Assembly (NCBI RefSeq): GCF_041379765.1
Contig: NZ_CP166919.1
Location: 1,798,001-1,862,000 of the forward strand
DNA from: Thalassotalea sp. Sam97
GTDB lineage: Bacteria; Pseudomonadota; Gammaproteobacteria; Enterobacterales; Alteromonadaceae
DNA: 64,000 bases
Direction of reading: 5' to 3'
In this document: in pieces, positions 8,201 to 16,616 of the stretch
How positions within the stretch are numbered: position 1 is the stretch's first letter
Layout of the letters: every line of letters begins with the position of its first letter
Notes under the pieces: model-generated
Told to the model about the DNA's origin: nothing
The model's input: the letters and a program-made list of their open reading frames with translations, nothing else
Database searches by the model: none
Translations under genes and position numbers: made by a program

Positions 8201-9305
8201 AGTCAGTTTCACCTGTTTTGGCTATGCTTTTAGCCGCTGATAGGTCACGGCTTTGGTGGGTTCCGCAAGTCACACAGGTGAAATATCTTTCGCCCAATGT
8301 TAAAACATGGTGCTGACCGCATTCCGCGCAAATCCCAGTGGATTTCTCGAATCGACCTATTTCGTGATACAACTTGCCTTCTAACTCTGCTTTATATTTC
8401 GTAAGCTGAGTTATCAAGCCCATCACATTGTCGGCCACCATGTAACCATTGAACTTCTGCATCGCCTTAACGTTTAAATCTTCAAAACACGCAATATCAT
8501 TTTCATTGATTATCTGTCGTGATACTTTGTGCGCAAAGTCGAGTCTTTGACTTGCGATTTTACCGTGTAATTTATTGATGCGTTGCTTGGTTTTGTGCCA
8601 GCGATTTGAGCCTTTAATCCGGCGTGCAAGCTGACGTTGTAGTTGATTTTGCTTATCTATCGATTGCTTTAAAAACTTCGGGTTGTCGGCCACATATCCG
8701 TTCGAACCGACAACTGTTTGTTTCGAGTTGATATCAAAACCCGTGATGGTCTTTAAAACTCGCAGCGCTGTTTTGCACTCAACTTCCTGAGTGATGCTAC
8801 ATTCCCATTTACCGTGGCGGTATTGAACTGTGACAGTTTTAATTTTGCTCGCTAGTTCACGATGCAAAACGATTGGCACCTTGCCAACTTTAGGGATGCT
8901 GATTGTGCCATCCTCAATGCGGATGCAGTTTGAATTGTTGACAGCACGAAACGAGTCATTGTGAAGTTTTTTCTTTTTGTAAGATATTTTATGCTTTGGA
9001 AATCGTTGCAAACGCTTCTTTGAAAATGCGCTCTTTAATGCCACCTCCAAGTCACGTGCAACTTGTTGTCCTGCCGCGGAGTCAAACGCTTTAATCCAAG
9101 AAAACTCTTCGAATGGCTTTAACTCTTTGAGTAATGAGGCCATGTCTTTATAAAATAGAAAGGTTTTGTCGTACTCATATCGGCGGATATTCTCAGATAA
9201 CAGCAAGTTCCAAATCCCACGTGCTGTCGCGCCAAACTCAACGAGTTTAACTTCCTGCTCCAGCGTAGGGTTAAGCCTATAGTTGTATCTAAGCGTCTTT
9301 TTCAT
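8079..9305 (-). CDS. tnpB: TnpB, RNA-guided DNA endonuclease of IS200/IS605 family
   Basis: Transposon-encoded nuclease related to the ancestors of Cas12. It cuts target DNA next to the element's insertion motif under omega-RNA guidance. The 408 residues equal the usual size. All three RuvC acidic residues are visible: D191 in GFDINSKQ, E275 in CFEDLNVKAM and D354 in SRDLSAAKS. The zinc ribbon cysteines are C326, C329, C344 and C347. The N-terminal helix-turn-helix region (YNYRLNPT...) is intact. No frameshift or stop is seen, so the protein is probably functional even though its tnpA partner is broken. It diverges from tnpA across 38 bp, and its 3' end abuts the end hairpin. Confidence 0.95.
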   Translation of the reverse strand: MKKTLRYNYRLNPTLEQEVKLVEFGATARGIWNLLLSENIRRYEYDKTFLFYKDMASLLKELKPFEEFSWIKAFDSAAGQQVARDLEVALKSAFSKKRLQRFPKHKISYKKKKLHNDSFRAVNNSNCIRIEDGTISIPKVGKVPIVLHRELASKIKTVTVQYRHGKWECSITQEVECKTALRVLKTITGFDINSKQTVVGSNGYVADNPKFLKQSIDKQNQLQRQLARRIKGSNRWHKTKQRINKLHGKIASQRLDFAHKVSRQIINENDIACFEDLNVKAMQKFNGYMVADNVMGLITQLTKYKAELEGKLYHEIGRFEKSTGICAECGQHHVLTLGERYFTCVTCGTHQSRDLSAAKSIAKTGETDLIAAGIVARVRPTSQQKSASKVKVFELSEFAVGTEKNEAA

Positions 9306-9343
9306 ATACTGTATAAGATACTGTGTATGGCGAGGTTGTCAAG

Positions 9344-9738
9344 ATGGAATATGAAACAAAGTCACACTGTAAATATCTAATAGCGTTACATTTAATCTTA
9401 GTTGTGAAGTATAGAAAAAAATTACTGCAAGGTGATTTAGGTGAATTTGTAAAACAAAAATATCTGAACTTGAAGCGCGTTCAGAGTTTAATATTGAAGA
9501 GTTCGAGGTGGACAAAGATCATATACACATATTGTTGACGATATCGCCCACCATCTGCGTTGCGAGTTACGTTCGCAGGATCAAACAATCGACGACGCAA
9601 AGCCTATGGTCGAAATTTAAGTGGTTAAAAAAGCAATTCTGGATTGAAAAAACATTTTGGTCTGACGGGTATTTTGTTTGCTCTGTTGGTAATGCATCTG
9701 CTGATACAATTAGAAAATACATTCAAGAGCAAGGTTAG
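9344..9738 (+). pseudogene. tnpA: IS200-like transposase TnpA (Y1, HUH), frameshifted
   Basis: The product of the first frame from ATG 9344 starts MEYETKSHCKYLI and runs to EFVKQ. The family continuation (ISELEARSEFNIEEFEVDKDH) is found one frame over, so one base appears lost in the A-run near 9451-9460. Past the shift the frame carries the HUH motif (DHIHILL), the conserved WSDGYFVC segment, and the catalytic tyrosine with its glutamine in YIQEQ. Length and both halves are otherwise complete. It could be a recent decay event, an assembly or read error in the homopolymer, or, less likely, a programmed frameshift. Confidence 0.85.
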
Positions 9739-9752
9739 CCATTCCGATTCAT

Positions 9753-9784
9753 CCCATCGACGCCGCTACGCGTCGATCAATGGG
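9753..9784. repeat. IS605-like subterminal hairpin, tnpA side
   Basis: A 32-bp imperfect palindrome, CCCATCGACG...CGTCGATCAATGGG, 14 bp after the tnpA stop codon. It matches the copy at 8024-8055 in the same orientation and is the probable left-end hairpin of the element. Confidence 0.75.
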
Positions 9785-9931
9785 TTTTCTCGGAAAAATT
9801 CGATAAAACAGTTCTGCGTACAGAAACAACAAAATAAAGTATGCATGAGAATAGCGATAGGCAACCACCATGCTCATGCATTAACGTTTTAACGCCATAG
9901 GTATGAGTGAGGCGTAAGCATTATCACCTGA

Positions 9932-10600
9932 CTATCTTTTTTTATCGAGCGCTTGCTGAATTTCATCAAGTTGCTCAGTCGTAAACGTGCCATGCTCAAG
10001 GATATTCGTTATGGCGGCCACCGGTGAACCGTTATCGGCGAACTTAACCACAAAGTTTTTATCGGCGTTAATGTGTTTTATAAATTTCTTTGCTTTTGCT
10101 GTGTCACCATCGGTGTCGATGTCTATGACCATCACATTATCAACATCGCCAAGTTGACTTGTCCAGGCAAATGCTTCACCTTCTTCACCTTGTTTAATAA
10201 CGTGTTTATGCTTACCCATCAGCATCACTTTTTTACCATCGACCTCTTCAAGTACTGGCATATTCGTTAGTGTGCGGATCAGTAGATCTTGCGTCTCTTT
10301 TGATAAATCGGCTACTGCTGCACGCAACTGCTCTTCATCGTGAATAGCATCTTTGGGTATTTCAAAGTTTTGCGTATTGCCATTTTCAACAACAATGACT
10401 TGGGCATAGTCACTATTGTCATTGACTATCTCCATTTTAAGCTGAACATCATCCTTTGCATGAGTAAATGACGTCGTAAACGCCAGTGTCGCTAAAATCG
10501 ACGTCAACCACTTTTTACGCGAACGGCGTTGCACATAACCGGTATTATCAGACGGTTGCGTGCTTTTACTCGCCCTATTTATTGTGTTTATAGCTCTCAT
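9932..10600 (-). CDS. Exported protein of unknown function
   Basis: A protein of about 222 residues from the ATG at 10598-10600, which has GGAG seven bases upstream; the ATG 12 bases earlier overlaps that ribosome binding site. A long charged N-region (NRASKST...QRRSRKK) precedes a hydrophobic stretch and a likely signal peptidase site at FTHA-KDD. The mature part is acidic, with an Asp-rich segment (VIDIDTDGDTAK) and a C-terminal helical region. No known domain was recognised. It diverges, across about 630 bp, from a sensor kinase/sigma54-type regulator operon that may control it. Confidence 0.7.
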   Translation of the reverse strand: MRAINTINRASKSTQPSDNTGYVQRRSRKKWLTSILATLAFTTSFTHAKDDVQLKMEIVNDNSDYAQVIVVENGNTQNFEIPKDAIHDEEQLRAAVADLSKETQDLLIRTLTNMPVLEEVDGKKVMLMGKHKHVIKQGEEGEAFAWTSQLGDVDNVMVIDIDTDGDTAKAKKFIKHINADKNFVVKFADNGSPVAAITNILEHGTFTTEQLDEIQQALDKKR

Positions 10601-10612
10601 CGTTTTCTCCAT

Positions 10613-11234
10613 ACTAGATATTATTCGTTAAGGGATTCGCCCTACAAGGCGCTCTCTGTTTCAATCAAAGTTCGTACCAAGTTTTACTTAGTAACTAAAA
10701 CTGATCATTAATCGGCCTAACGTCAGTCACTTGGGGCTACTCGTCTAACACTATGCGAGCAAAGATTATCATCACCAAGAGCTATTCATAGGCACAATAC
10801 TTTCGCAATTGCGGATAATCTATCCCCATATGGGGAAATTTACCTTTACCTAAAACGAAGCATGCTTTATATGCTATATAAGCCAATGTATTTATTAGAA
10901 AATATAAATACTAGAAAATGGCATGGATGTTGTTATATAACTAGGGTCTGTTGGCCGTTTCTGTATATTTTCACAGCAGGTTAGTGAGTGTTTTTAAAAC
11001 GTAGGGCTTATGATGTGCGGTTATTCCACATGAATGAGTAATAACGCGGTAAACATTTTCAACAAACGCTGTCCTATGGATTCGTTTACAAGGCATTGTA
11101 TCTTTGTTGCAGTTCGTTCGTATGAAATAACCCTACGGCGCTTACCGCACGTTGATTAAAGCTTTTTAATTCGAACAAAATTCATACCGAAAAGATCAAA
11201 ATCCTCTAGGGAACACCATTAATAAGAGAGAACT
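10613..11234. other. 622-bp divergent intergenic region with near-palindrome
   Basis: Separates the exported protein gene (-) from the kinase/regulator operon (+). No ORF is convincing here. An AT-rich near-palindrome with arms GCTTTATAT/ATATAAGC lies at 10864-10883 and could be an operator. I searched for a GG-N10-GC sigma54 promoter on both strands by eye and found no good match. The length suggests more than one regulatory element. Confidence 0.4.
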
Positions 11235-12836
11235 ATGTCGTTACAGCGTTACCTATTTTTGCTCATTTCCACGTTAATTGTGCTCTTGATTGCTAGCCAA
11301 GTCTTGCTTCTTAATTACTTGCAAAGTAATTATCAACAGCAAGTGAACACCCAAGCAAAGAAACTATCTAAGCAAGTCATCGAGTTTGCTAGCGAACGTT
11401 TTCAAGACACCAATTTTGTCATTCGCTTAAATAACGGTACGTTAACGCCCTACCAAGCGCCGGTTATAAAACTGGATATAAGTGCTGATGAAAGTCGCAA
11501 ATTTATTGAGCTTAGAGAGCGAGTCCTAGCCCAACAAACGACACAGTTATCAGAGAATGAGGTCGTAATTCATACTGGCAACAGCAATGCATTGAATTTC
11601 GCCATTGGCACATCACAAACCGATACAGCAATAAAGCGAATAGACGTTTCAGAACACCAGGACTCAAATCAACGCAGTCAACCGACGTCACCAACAAAGT
11701 CGGTTTATACTGGAGCACCTCTATCGCAACAAAACCACCAATACGTTACTCAAATCGATACCGATAAGGCCAACAACTATTTTTATGTAAAACAGTTTTC
11801 GCAAGTCGTCGCGCAATTGCATCAACAAGTCGATGATCCGCTGCAGCCTCAAAACGCAACCTTTGAAACCAGTTTTGTCACATCCGTGGATAACGATGAC
11901 AACGGTGTATCCCATCTCGTCAGCAATATCATATATATGCTTATCCTGTCTGCTGTTGTCGCGATAAGCTTTGCATACTGGGTAAGTGATAAATTCAATC
12001 GTCCGCTAAAAGCACTGGCAACGGGTTTTGAAAATGTCGCCAACGGTAATTATCAGCATCAAGTGACACCGCAAGGCGTTGCTGAAATACGTAAGGCCAT
12101 GAACCAGTTTAACGACATGGTTCATCGTGTCGATGCGTTATCCAAAGCCCAAGTAAAACAAGAGCAGATACAACAAATTGCTGAACTTAACGAGGTATCA
12201 AAAGGCCTAGCCCATGCCTTAAGAAACCCGATACACACCATAGGCTTGAGTCTTGAGCAATTACACATCAATGACTCTGGCTCAGCAAATGACAAGCAAA
12301 TGCTGTTGAATATAAAACAAAAAATAGCCCACATTAACAACACCATCAGTGCGATGTTGCGATTGACCACGACCGGTATGAGTCGAGAGCAACAAGTGCC
12401 TATAAAAGCGGTTGTACAAGACATTATCATGGAATATAAAAGTTTTGATGAAAAAGCCTTAACCTTCACTGTTGATATCGATAATCAATTACATTTACAA
12501 GGAAATGAGTCTGAAATACGCAGTATTATCCATACCGTGCTGATCAATGCGTGTGAAGCTTCCGGCAAAAACAATGTCATCGATATAAAAGCCGAAGTTA
12601 AGGACGATGATCTGAGCGTTTGGGTACAAGATCATGGTACAGGGATCAGTGACCACATCTTGGCCAATCTTTTTACGCCACATTGCACCAATAAACCTGA
12701 GGGTGCAGGAATGGGACTATATATCGCCAAACGCGCTATTGGAATTAATTATGGCGGCAACATCACCTTAAGCAATAATGCTAAAGGTTGTTTAGCGCAT
12801 CTTCAGTTTATAAACACCACCACAGAGCACAAATAA
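11235..12836 (+). CDS. Membrane sensor histidine kinase (HAMP-HisKA-HATPase)
   Basis: A 533-residue sensor. Transmembrane segments lie near residues 6-28 and 229-250 and enclose a periplasmic domain of about 200 residues that is rich in Gln/Ser. HAMP follows at about 251-305. The phosphoacceptor is H327 in GLAHALRNP, with an NtrB-like proline after it. The N box is LINACEAS (N438), the G1 box DHGTGIS (D466) and the G2 box GAGMGLYIAKR. The stop overlaps the next gene's start (TAATG), so kinase and regulator are translationally coupled. The signal sensed is unknown. Confidence 0.92.
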   Translation: MSLQRYLFLLISTLIVLLIASQVLLLNYLQSNYQQQVNTQAKKLSKQVIEFASERFQDTNFVIRLNNGTLTPYQAPVIKLDISADESRKFIELRERVLAQQTTQLSENEVVIHTGNSNALNFAIGTSQTDTAIKRIDVSEHQDSNQRSQPTSPTKSVYTGAPLSQQNHQYVTQIDTDKANNYFYVKQFSQVVAQLHQQVDDPLQPQNATFETSFVTSVDNDDNGVSHLVSNIIYMLILSAVVAISFAYWVSDKFNRPLKALATGFENVANGNYQHQVTPQGVAEIRKAMNQFNDMVHRVDALSKAQVKQEQIQQIAELNEVSKGLAHALRNPIHTIGLSLEQLHINDSGSANDKQMLLNIKQKIAHINNTISAMLRLTTTGMSREQQVPIKAVVQDIIMEYKSFDEKALTFTVDIDNQLHLQGNESEIRSIIHTVLINACEASGKNNVIDIKAEVKDDDLSVWVQDHGTGISDHILANLFTPHCTNKPEGAGMGLYIAKRAIGINYGGNITLSNNAKGCLAHLQFINTTTEHK

Positions 12837-14218
12837 TGAGCATCAATGATAATCAAACCACACAAATACTCGTAGTTGAAGATGATCCCGTACAACGACA
12901 AATTATCGTAGAGCTATTGCAAGCATCTCAGTTTCAGGTTTTAAGTGCGGATAGTTGTGAGCAAGCGATGTTGCTGCTCAAGGATAATCATATCGATGTT
13001 GTCTTTTCAGATTGGAAGCTAGGTAATTTATCCGGTATTGATTTACTTAAGTTTTGTCGTAATCAACAAAGCGTTAAATTAACGCATGATCCAGGTTTTG
13101 TGATCGCAACGGCACATGGCACCATCAGTCATGCGGTCGAGGCATTACAGCTCGGTGCGGACGATTATTTGGCCAAGCCATTTCAACGCCAAGAGCTATT
13201 ACTCACCATAAATAAAGCCCTTAAAGCCACACAACTTCGAGGCCAAAACAAGCACTTAAGCTCACAACTTTCAGAGCAAACGTCGTTGGTTGGCTTAGTC
13301 GGCAAAGCCAAATGCATGCAAAAAGTCTATCAGCGTATTGATCGGGTATCGCAGACTAATGCGTCAATTCTTATTCATGGCGAGACGGGGACCGGTAAAG
13401 AGCTTGCAGCTCGTGCATTGCACAGTCAATCAAATCGCTGTCATCAACCTTTTATTGCCATTAATTGTGGCGCTATTGCTGAAGATATCGCCGAAGCTGA
13501 ACTATTTGGTGCTGAAAAAGGTGCATATACAGGTGCTAACGCACTAAAAATAGGCAAGTTTGAGGCTGCTCATAACGGAACCATTTTCCTTGATGAGATC
13601 GCCGAATTACCGTTAACATTGCAGGTTAAACTGCTACGATTTCTACAAGAAGGTACCATCTGCCGTCTAGGCTCACATCAAGAAATCAGTCTTGATGTCA
13701 GGGTGATCGCTGCAACCCACCGTTCTTTGAGCGAAGAAGTAAGCAAAGGTAGATTCCGAGAAGATTTGTTCTATCGTTTAAATGTGGTACCGATCACCAT
13801 GCCAGCGTTGCGTGAGCGCCAAGAAGATATCCCCCTGCTGGCAGAGCACTTTATAAAACAACATGCAAAAAATCACAAATTACCAACCTTGACACTGTCA
13901 CCTAATGCCATGCGTTTTCTCCTCGATTATCACTGGCCAGGAAATGTACGGGAGCTATCAAATCGCTTAGAACGTTATCTGCTGCTTGATGATGAACGTG
14001 AACTCATTATCACCGCAAATAATCTAGCAAACACAACAATCCCCTTACCTGAATTACGCTTTCCTGATTCGGGCTTTGTTTGGGATGAATTTGAAAAATA
14101 TTGTTTATCACAAGCACTCAGTAAATGTCGTGGCAATAAGACTAATGCAGCTAAATTCTTACATATGTCGTATAAAGCTTTTTTATATCGACTAGATAAA
14201 TATCAGCTAACCTCTTAA
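12836..14218 (+). CDS. NtrC-family sigma54-dependent response regulator
   Basis: A 460-residue regulator with three domains. The receiver has acidic pocket E15/D16/D17 and phosphoacceptor D59 (FSDWK). The AAA+ domain has Walker A GETGTGKE (182-189), sigma54-contact loop GAYTGA (229-234, Tyr for the usual Phe) and Walker B FLDE (251-254). A Fis-type helix-turn-helix ends the protein (NKTNAAKFLHMSYKAFLYRL). A longer frame opens 48 bases upstream, but the ATG overlapping the kinase stop is the natural start. It should activate sigma54 promoters in response to the upstream kinase; the divergent exported protein is a possible target. Confidence 0.93.
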   Translation: MSINDNQTTQILVVEDDPVQRQIIVELLQASQFQVLSADSCEQAMLLLKDNHIDVVFSDWKLGNLSGIDLLKFCRNQQSVKLTHDPGFVIATAHGTISHAVEALQLGADDYLAKPFQRQELLLTINKALKATQLRGQNKHLSSQLSEQTSLVGLVGKAKCMQKVYQRIDRVSQTNASILIHGETGTGKELAARALHSQSNRCHQPFIAINCGAIAEDIAEAELFGAEKGAYTGANALKIGKFEAAHNGTIFLDEIAELPLTLQVKLLRFLQEGTICRLGSHQEISLDVRVIAATHRSLSEEVSKGRFREDLFYRLNVVPITMPALRERQEDIPLLAEHFIKQHAKNHKLPTLTLSPNAMRFLLDYHWPGNVRELSNRLERYLLLDDERELIITANNLANTTIPLPELRFPDSGFVWDEFEKYCLSQALSKCRGNKTNAAKFLHMSYKAFLYRLDKYQLTS

Positions 14219-14315
14219 TAAATGAAGATAAAACGCTACAGCCCTTATATAACAAGCAATACAGCGATATTTAACCTATGCTTAAAGATGACTCAACGGT
14301 CGTATTGGAGGGTGT

Positions 14316-14522
14316 ATGGGGTCAATTTGGATTCACCATGCTGAGCGGTTACACAGTATACTTAATGCGAATGATGAACTTCAAGCGCACTTATATTTGG
14401 AGCAATTAATGCTGTTTCCTGTCGATATACAAGACAAGATCATCGAGGATATCTCAAACTTAGCAACCTGCAATAACGAAGACATTGCTAAAATCATCGC
14501 TTTTTATGTCAGCCGAGCATAA
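14316..14522 (+). CDS. Small protein of unknown function (68 aa)
   Basis: A 68-residue, probably soluble helical protein preceded by a strong GGAGG ribosome binding site, the main reason to accept it. The sequence has an amphipathic pattern (LQAHLYLEQLML...IQDKIIEDISNL) and two adjacent Asn after a lone Cys. It sits about 100 bp after the regulator gene and is convergent with uvrB. It might be a product of the same transcript. No family recognised. Confidence 0.55.
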   Translation: MGSIWIHHAERLHSILNANDELQAHLYLEQLMLFPVDIQDKIIEDISNLATCNNEDIAKIIAFYVSRA

Positions 14523-14603
14523 AAGGTACTATACCCACACTCGGCGCATAAGATAAAGTTATCACGGCAAGGTCAGAGTAGGTGCCCTTGCCTACTCAAA
14601 TAG

Positions 14604-16607
14604 TTAGCTCACCAGTTGCTTATCGCGCAATTTAGCGATTTTGTCACGACATGCCGCGGCCTGTTCAAATTCTAAATTTCGCGCGTGTTCGAACATCTCA
14701 TTTTCCAAACGTGCTACCTGTTTATCGATTTCGTCTGTTGATAAGTATTCCATATCCGCTTTCGGAGCAGCCACCTGCCCCAACGCTCTATCAGGCTTCA
14801 CCGACGTATCAACGCCCATAACATCGGCAATTTTCTTAACCAAGCCTTTAGGTGTAATACCATGGGCCACATTAAAGTTATGCTGTTTTTGTCGGCGTCG
14901 TTCTGTTTCATCGATGGCGCGCTTCATGGAACCGGTGATCCTATCCGCGTATAAAATTGCCCGACCGGTTAAGTTACGAGCAGCACGACCTATGGTTTGA
15001 ATAAGCGAGCGTTCAGAACGCAAGAAGCCTTCTTTATCCGCGTCAAGAATGGCTACCAGGGAGACTTCGGGCATATCTAAGCCCTCTCGCAATAAGTTAA
15101 TACCGATCAGTACGTCAAATTTACCCAACCGTAAATCACGAATAATTTCCATTCGCTCAACGGTATCGACGTCCGAATGCAAGTAACGGGTGGCAACACC
15201 ATGTTCCGTTAAATAATCGGTTAAATCTTCAGCCATACGCTTAGTCAATGTCGTCGCTAAAACGCGCTCGTTACGTTCAACACGTATGCGAATTTCACTG
15301 AGTAAATCATCTACCTGCGTTTCCACTGGACGAACTTCAATTTCTGGGTCTAATAATCCCGTTGGCCGTACAACCTGTTCGGCCACTTCATCACCGCTTT
15401 TCTCCAGTTCGTAATCACTTGGCGTCGCCGAGACATAAATGGTTTGTGGGGCTAACGCAGTAAATTCATCAAACTTCATCGGTCGGTTATCAAGCGCGCT
15501 AGGTAATCTGAAGCCATACTCCACCAAGTTCTCTTTACGAGAACGATCGCCTTTATACATTGCTCCAAGCTGCGGAACAGTGACATGCGACTCGTCAATG
15601 ATAAGTAGACCATCATCAGGCAGGTAATCGAATAACGTCGGTGGCGCGTCACCGGGTTCGCGTCCAGACAAATACCTAGAGTAGTTTTCAATACCCGAGC
15701 AATAACCAAGCTCTGTCATCATTTCGATATCGAACTGGGTACGTTGAACAATACGTTGCTCTTCGACTAGGCGGTTATTCTCTTTAAGTTGCTGCGCTCG
15801 CTCTTTTAACTCAATTTTAATTTGTTCAACCGCTGCCAATATACGTTCACGCGGCGTCGCGTAGTGGGTTTTAGGGTAAACGGTAACCCTTGGCAACACA
15901 TTTTCAATTTCACCGGTGAGCGGATCAAATTGGCTAATACGTTCAACTTCCTCGTCAAATAACTCGACGCGTAAGGCCAAACGATCAGATTCCGCAGGAA
16001 AAATATCAATCACATCACCGCGCACCCGATACGTTGCTCGCTGAAATGCGACATCGTTACGCGTATATTGCAACTCTGCTAGTCGACGCAGAATATCACG
16101 CTGATTAATGATGTCGCCTTGCCTTAAATGCAACATCATTTTTAAATAAGAATCTGGATCACCCAAACCATAAATCGCCGAAACCGAGGCGATGATGATC
16201 ACATCACGACGCTCCATCAGTGCTTTGGTTGCTGACAACCGCATTTGTTCTATGTGATCGTTAATCGACGCATCTTTCTCTATAAAGGTATCGGTCGTTG
16301 GCACATAGGCTTCCGGCTGGTAGTAATCATAATAAGAAACAAAATACTCCACCGCGTTATGCGGAAAGAACTCTTTCATCTCACCGTACAACTGCGCCGC
16401 TAACGTTTTATTGGGCGCTAAAATCATCGTCGGGCGATTTTGTTTGGCGATCACATTAGCCACAGTAAAGGTTTTACCCGACCCTGTTACCCCTAATAGG
16501 GTTTGATGAGCAAGGCCAGCATCTAAGCCATCAAGCAATTGAGTAATGGCTGTCGGCTGATCGCCACTGGGTTGATAATCTGATACAAGTTGAAAATCTT
16601 TACTCAT
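14604..16607 (-). CDS. uvrB: UvrABC excinuclease subunit B
   Basis: The damage-verifying helicase-like subunit of nucleotide excision repair. It is loaded by UvrA and recruits UvrC. The 667 residues are typical. It has Walker A GVTGSGKTFT (about 39-48), the beta-hairpin region YYDYYQPEAYVP, DESH (IIDESHVTVPQ), motif VI QTIGRAARN, and a C-terminal UVR domain (LENEMFEHARNLEFEQAAACRD) that binds UvrC. AGGAGGGG precedes the ATG. It follows a MATE exporter gene by nine bases on the same strand. No LexA box was seen directly upstream, unlike E. coli uvrB. Confidence 0.97.
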   Translation of the reverse strand: MSKDFQLVSDYQPSGDQPTAITQLLDGLDAGLAHQTLLGVTGSGKTFTVANVIAKQNRPTMILAPNKTLAAQLYGEMKEFFPHNAVEYFVSYYDYYQPEAYVPTTDTFIEKDASINDHIEQMRLSATKALMERRDVIIIASVSAIYGLGDPDSYLKMMLHLRQGDIINQRDILRRLAELQYTRNDVAFQRATYRVRGDVIDIFPAESDRLALRVELFDEEVERISQFDPLTGEIENVLPRVTVYPKTHYATPRERILAAVEQIKIELKERAQQLKENNRLVEEQRIVQRTQFDIEMMTELGYCSGIENYSRYLSGREPGDAPPTLFDYLPDDGLLIIDESHVTVPQLGAMYKGDRSRKENLVEYGFRLPSALDNRPMKFDEFTALAPQTIYVSATPSDYELEKSGDEVAEQVVRPTGLLDPEIEVRPVETQVDDLLSEIRIRVERNERVLATTLTKRMAEDLTDYLTEHGVATRYLHSDVDTVERMEIIRDLRLGKFDVLIGINLLREGLDMPEVSLVAILDADKEGFLRSERSLIQTIGRAARNLTGRAILYADRITGSMKRAIDETERRRQKQHNFNVAHGITPKGLVKKIADVMGVDTSVKPDRALGQVAAPKADMEYLSTDEIDKQVARLENEMFEHARNLEFEQAAACRDKIAKLRDKQLVS

Positions 16608-16616
16608 TTGCCCCTC

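Larger units (their letters stand above)
8016..9802. mobile_element. IS200/IS605-type insertion element (tnpB and frameshifted tnpA)
   Basis: A two-gene element of about 1.8 kb with divergent tnpA (+) and tnpB (-) and two 32-bp, nearly identical imperfect palindromes outside the genes at 8024-8055 and 9753-9784, in the same orientation. This is the layout of IS605 rather than of inverted-repeat IS elements. Exact ends are inferred. On the minus strand the tnpB-side end may finish at TTCAC (8016-8020), and the tnpA side may begin after TTAT (9803-9806). No target duplication is expected for this family. Confidence 0.75.

Noticed and set aside
9644..9892. 82-codon ORF across the end of tnpA
   Set aside because: It overlaps the conserved tnpA frame and the element's end hairpin, and no protein-like pattern is seen.
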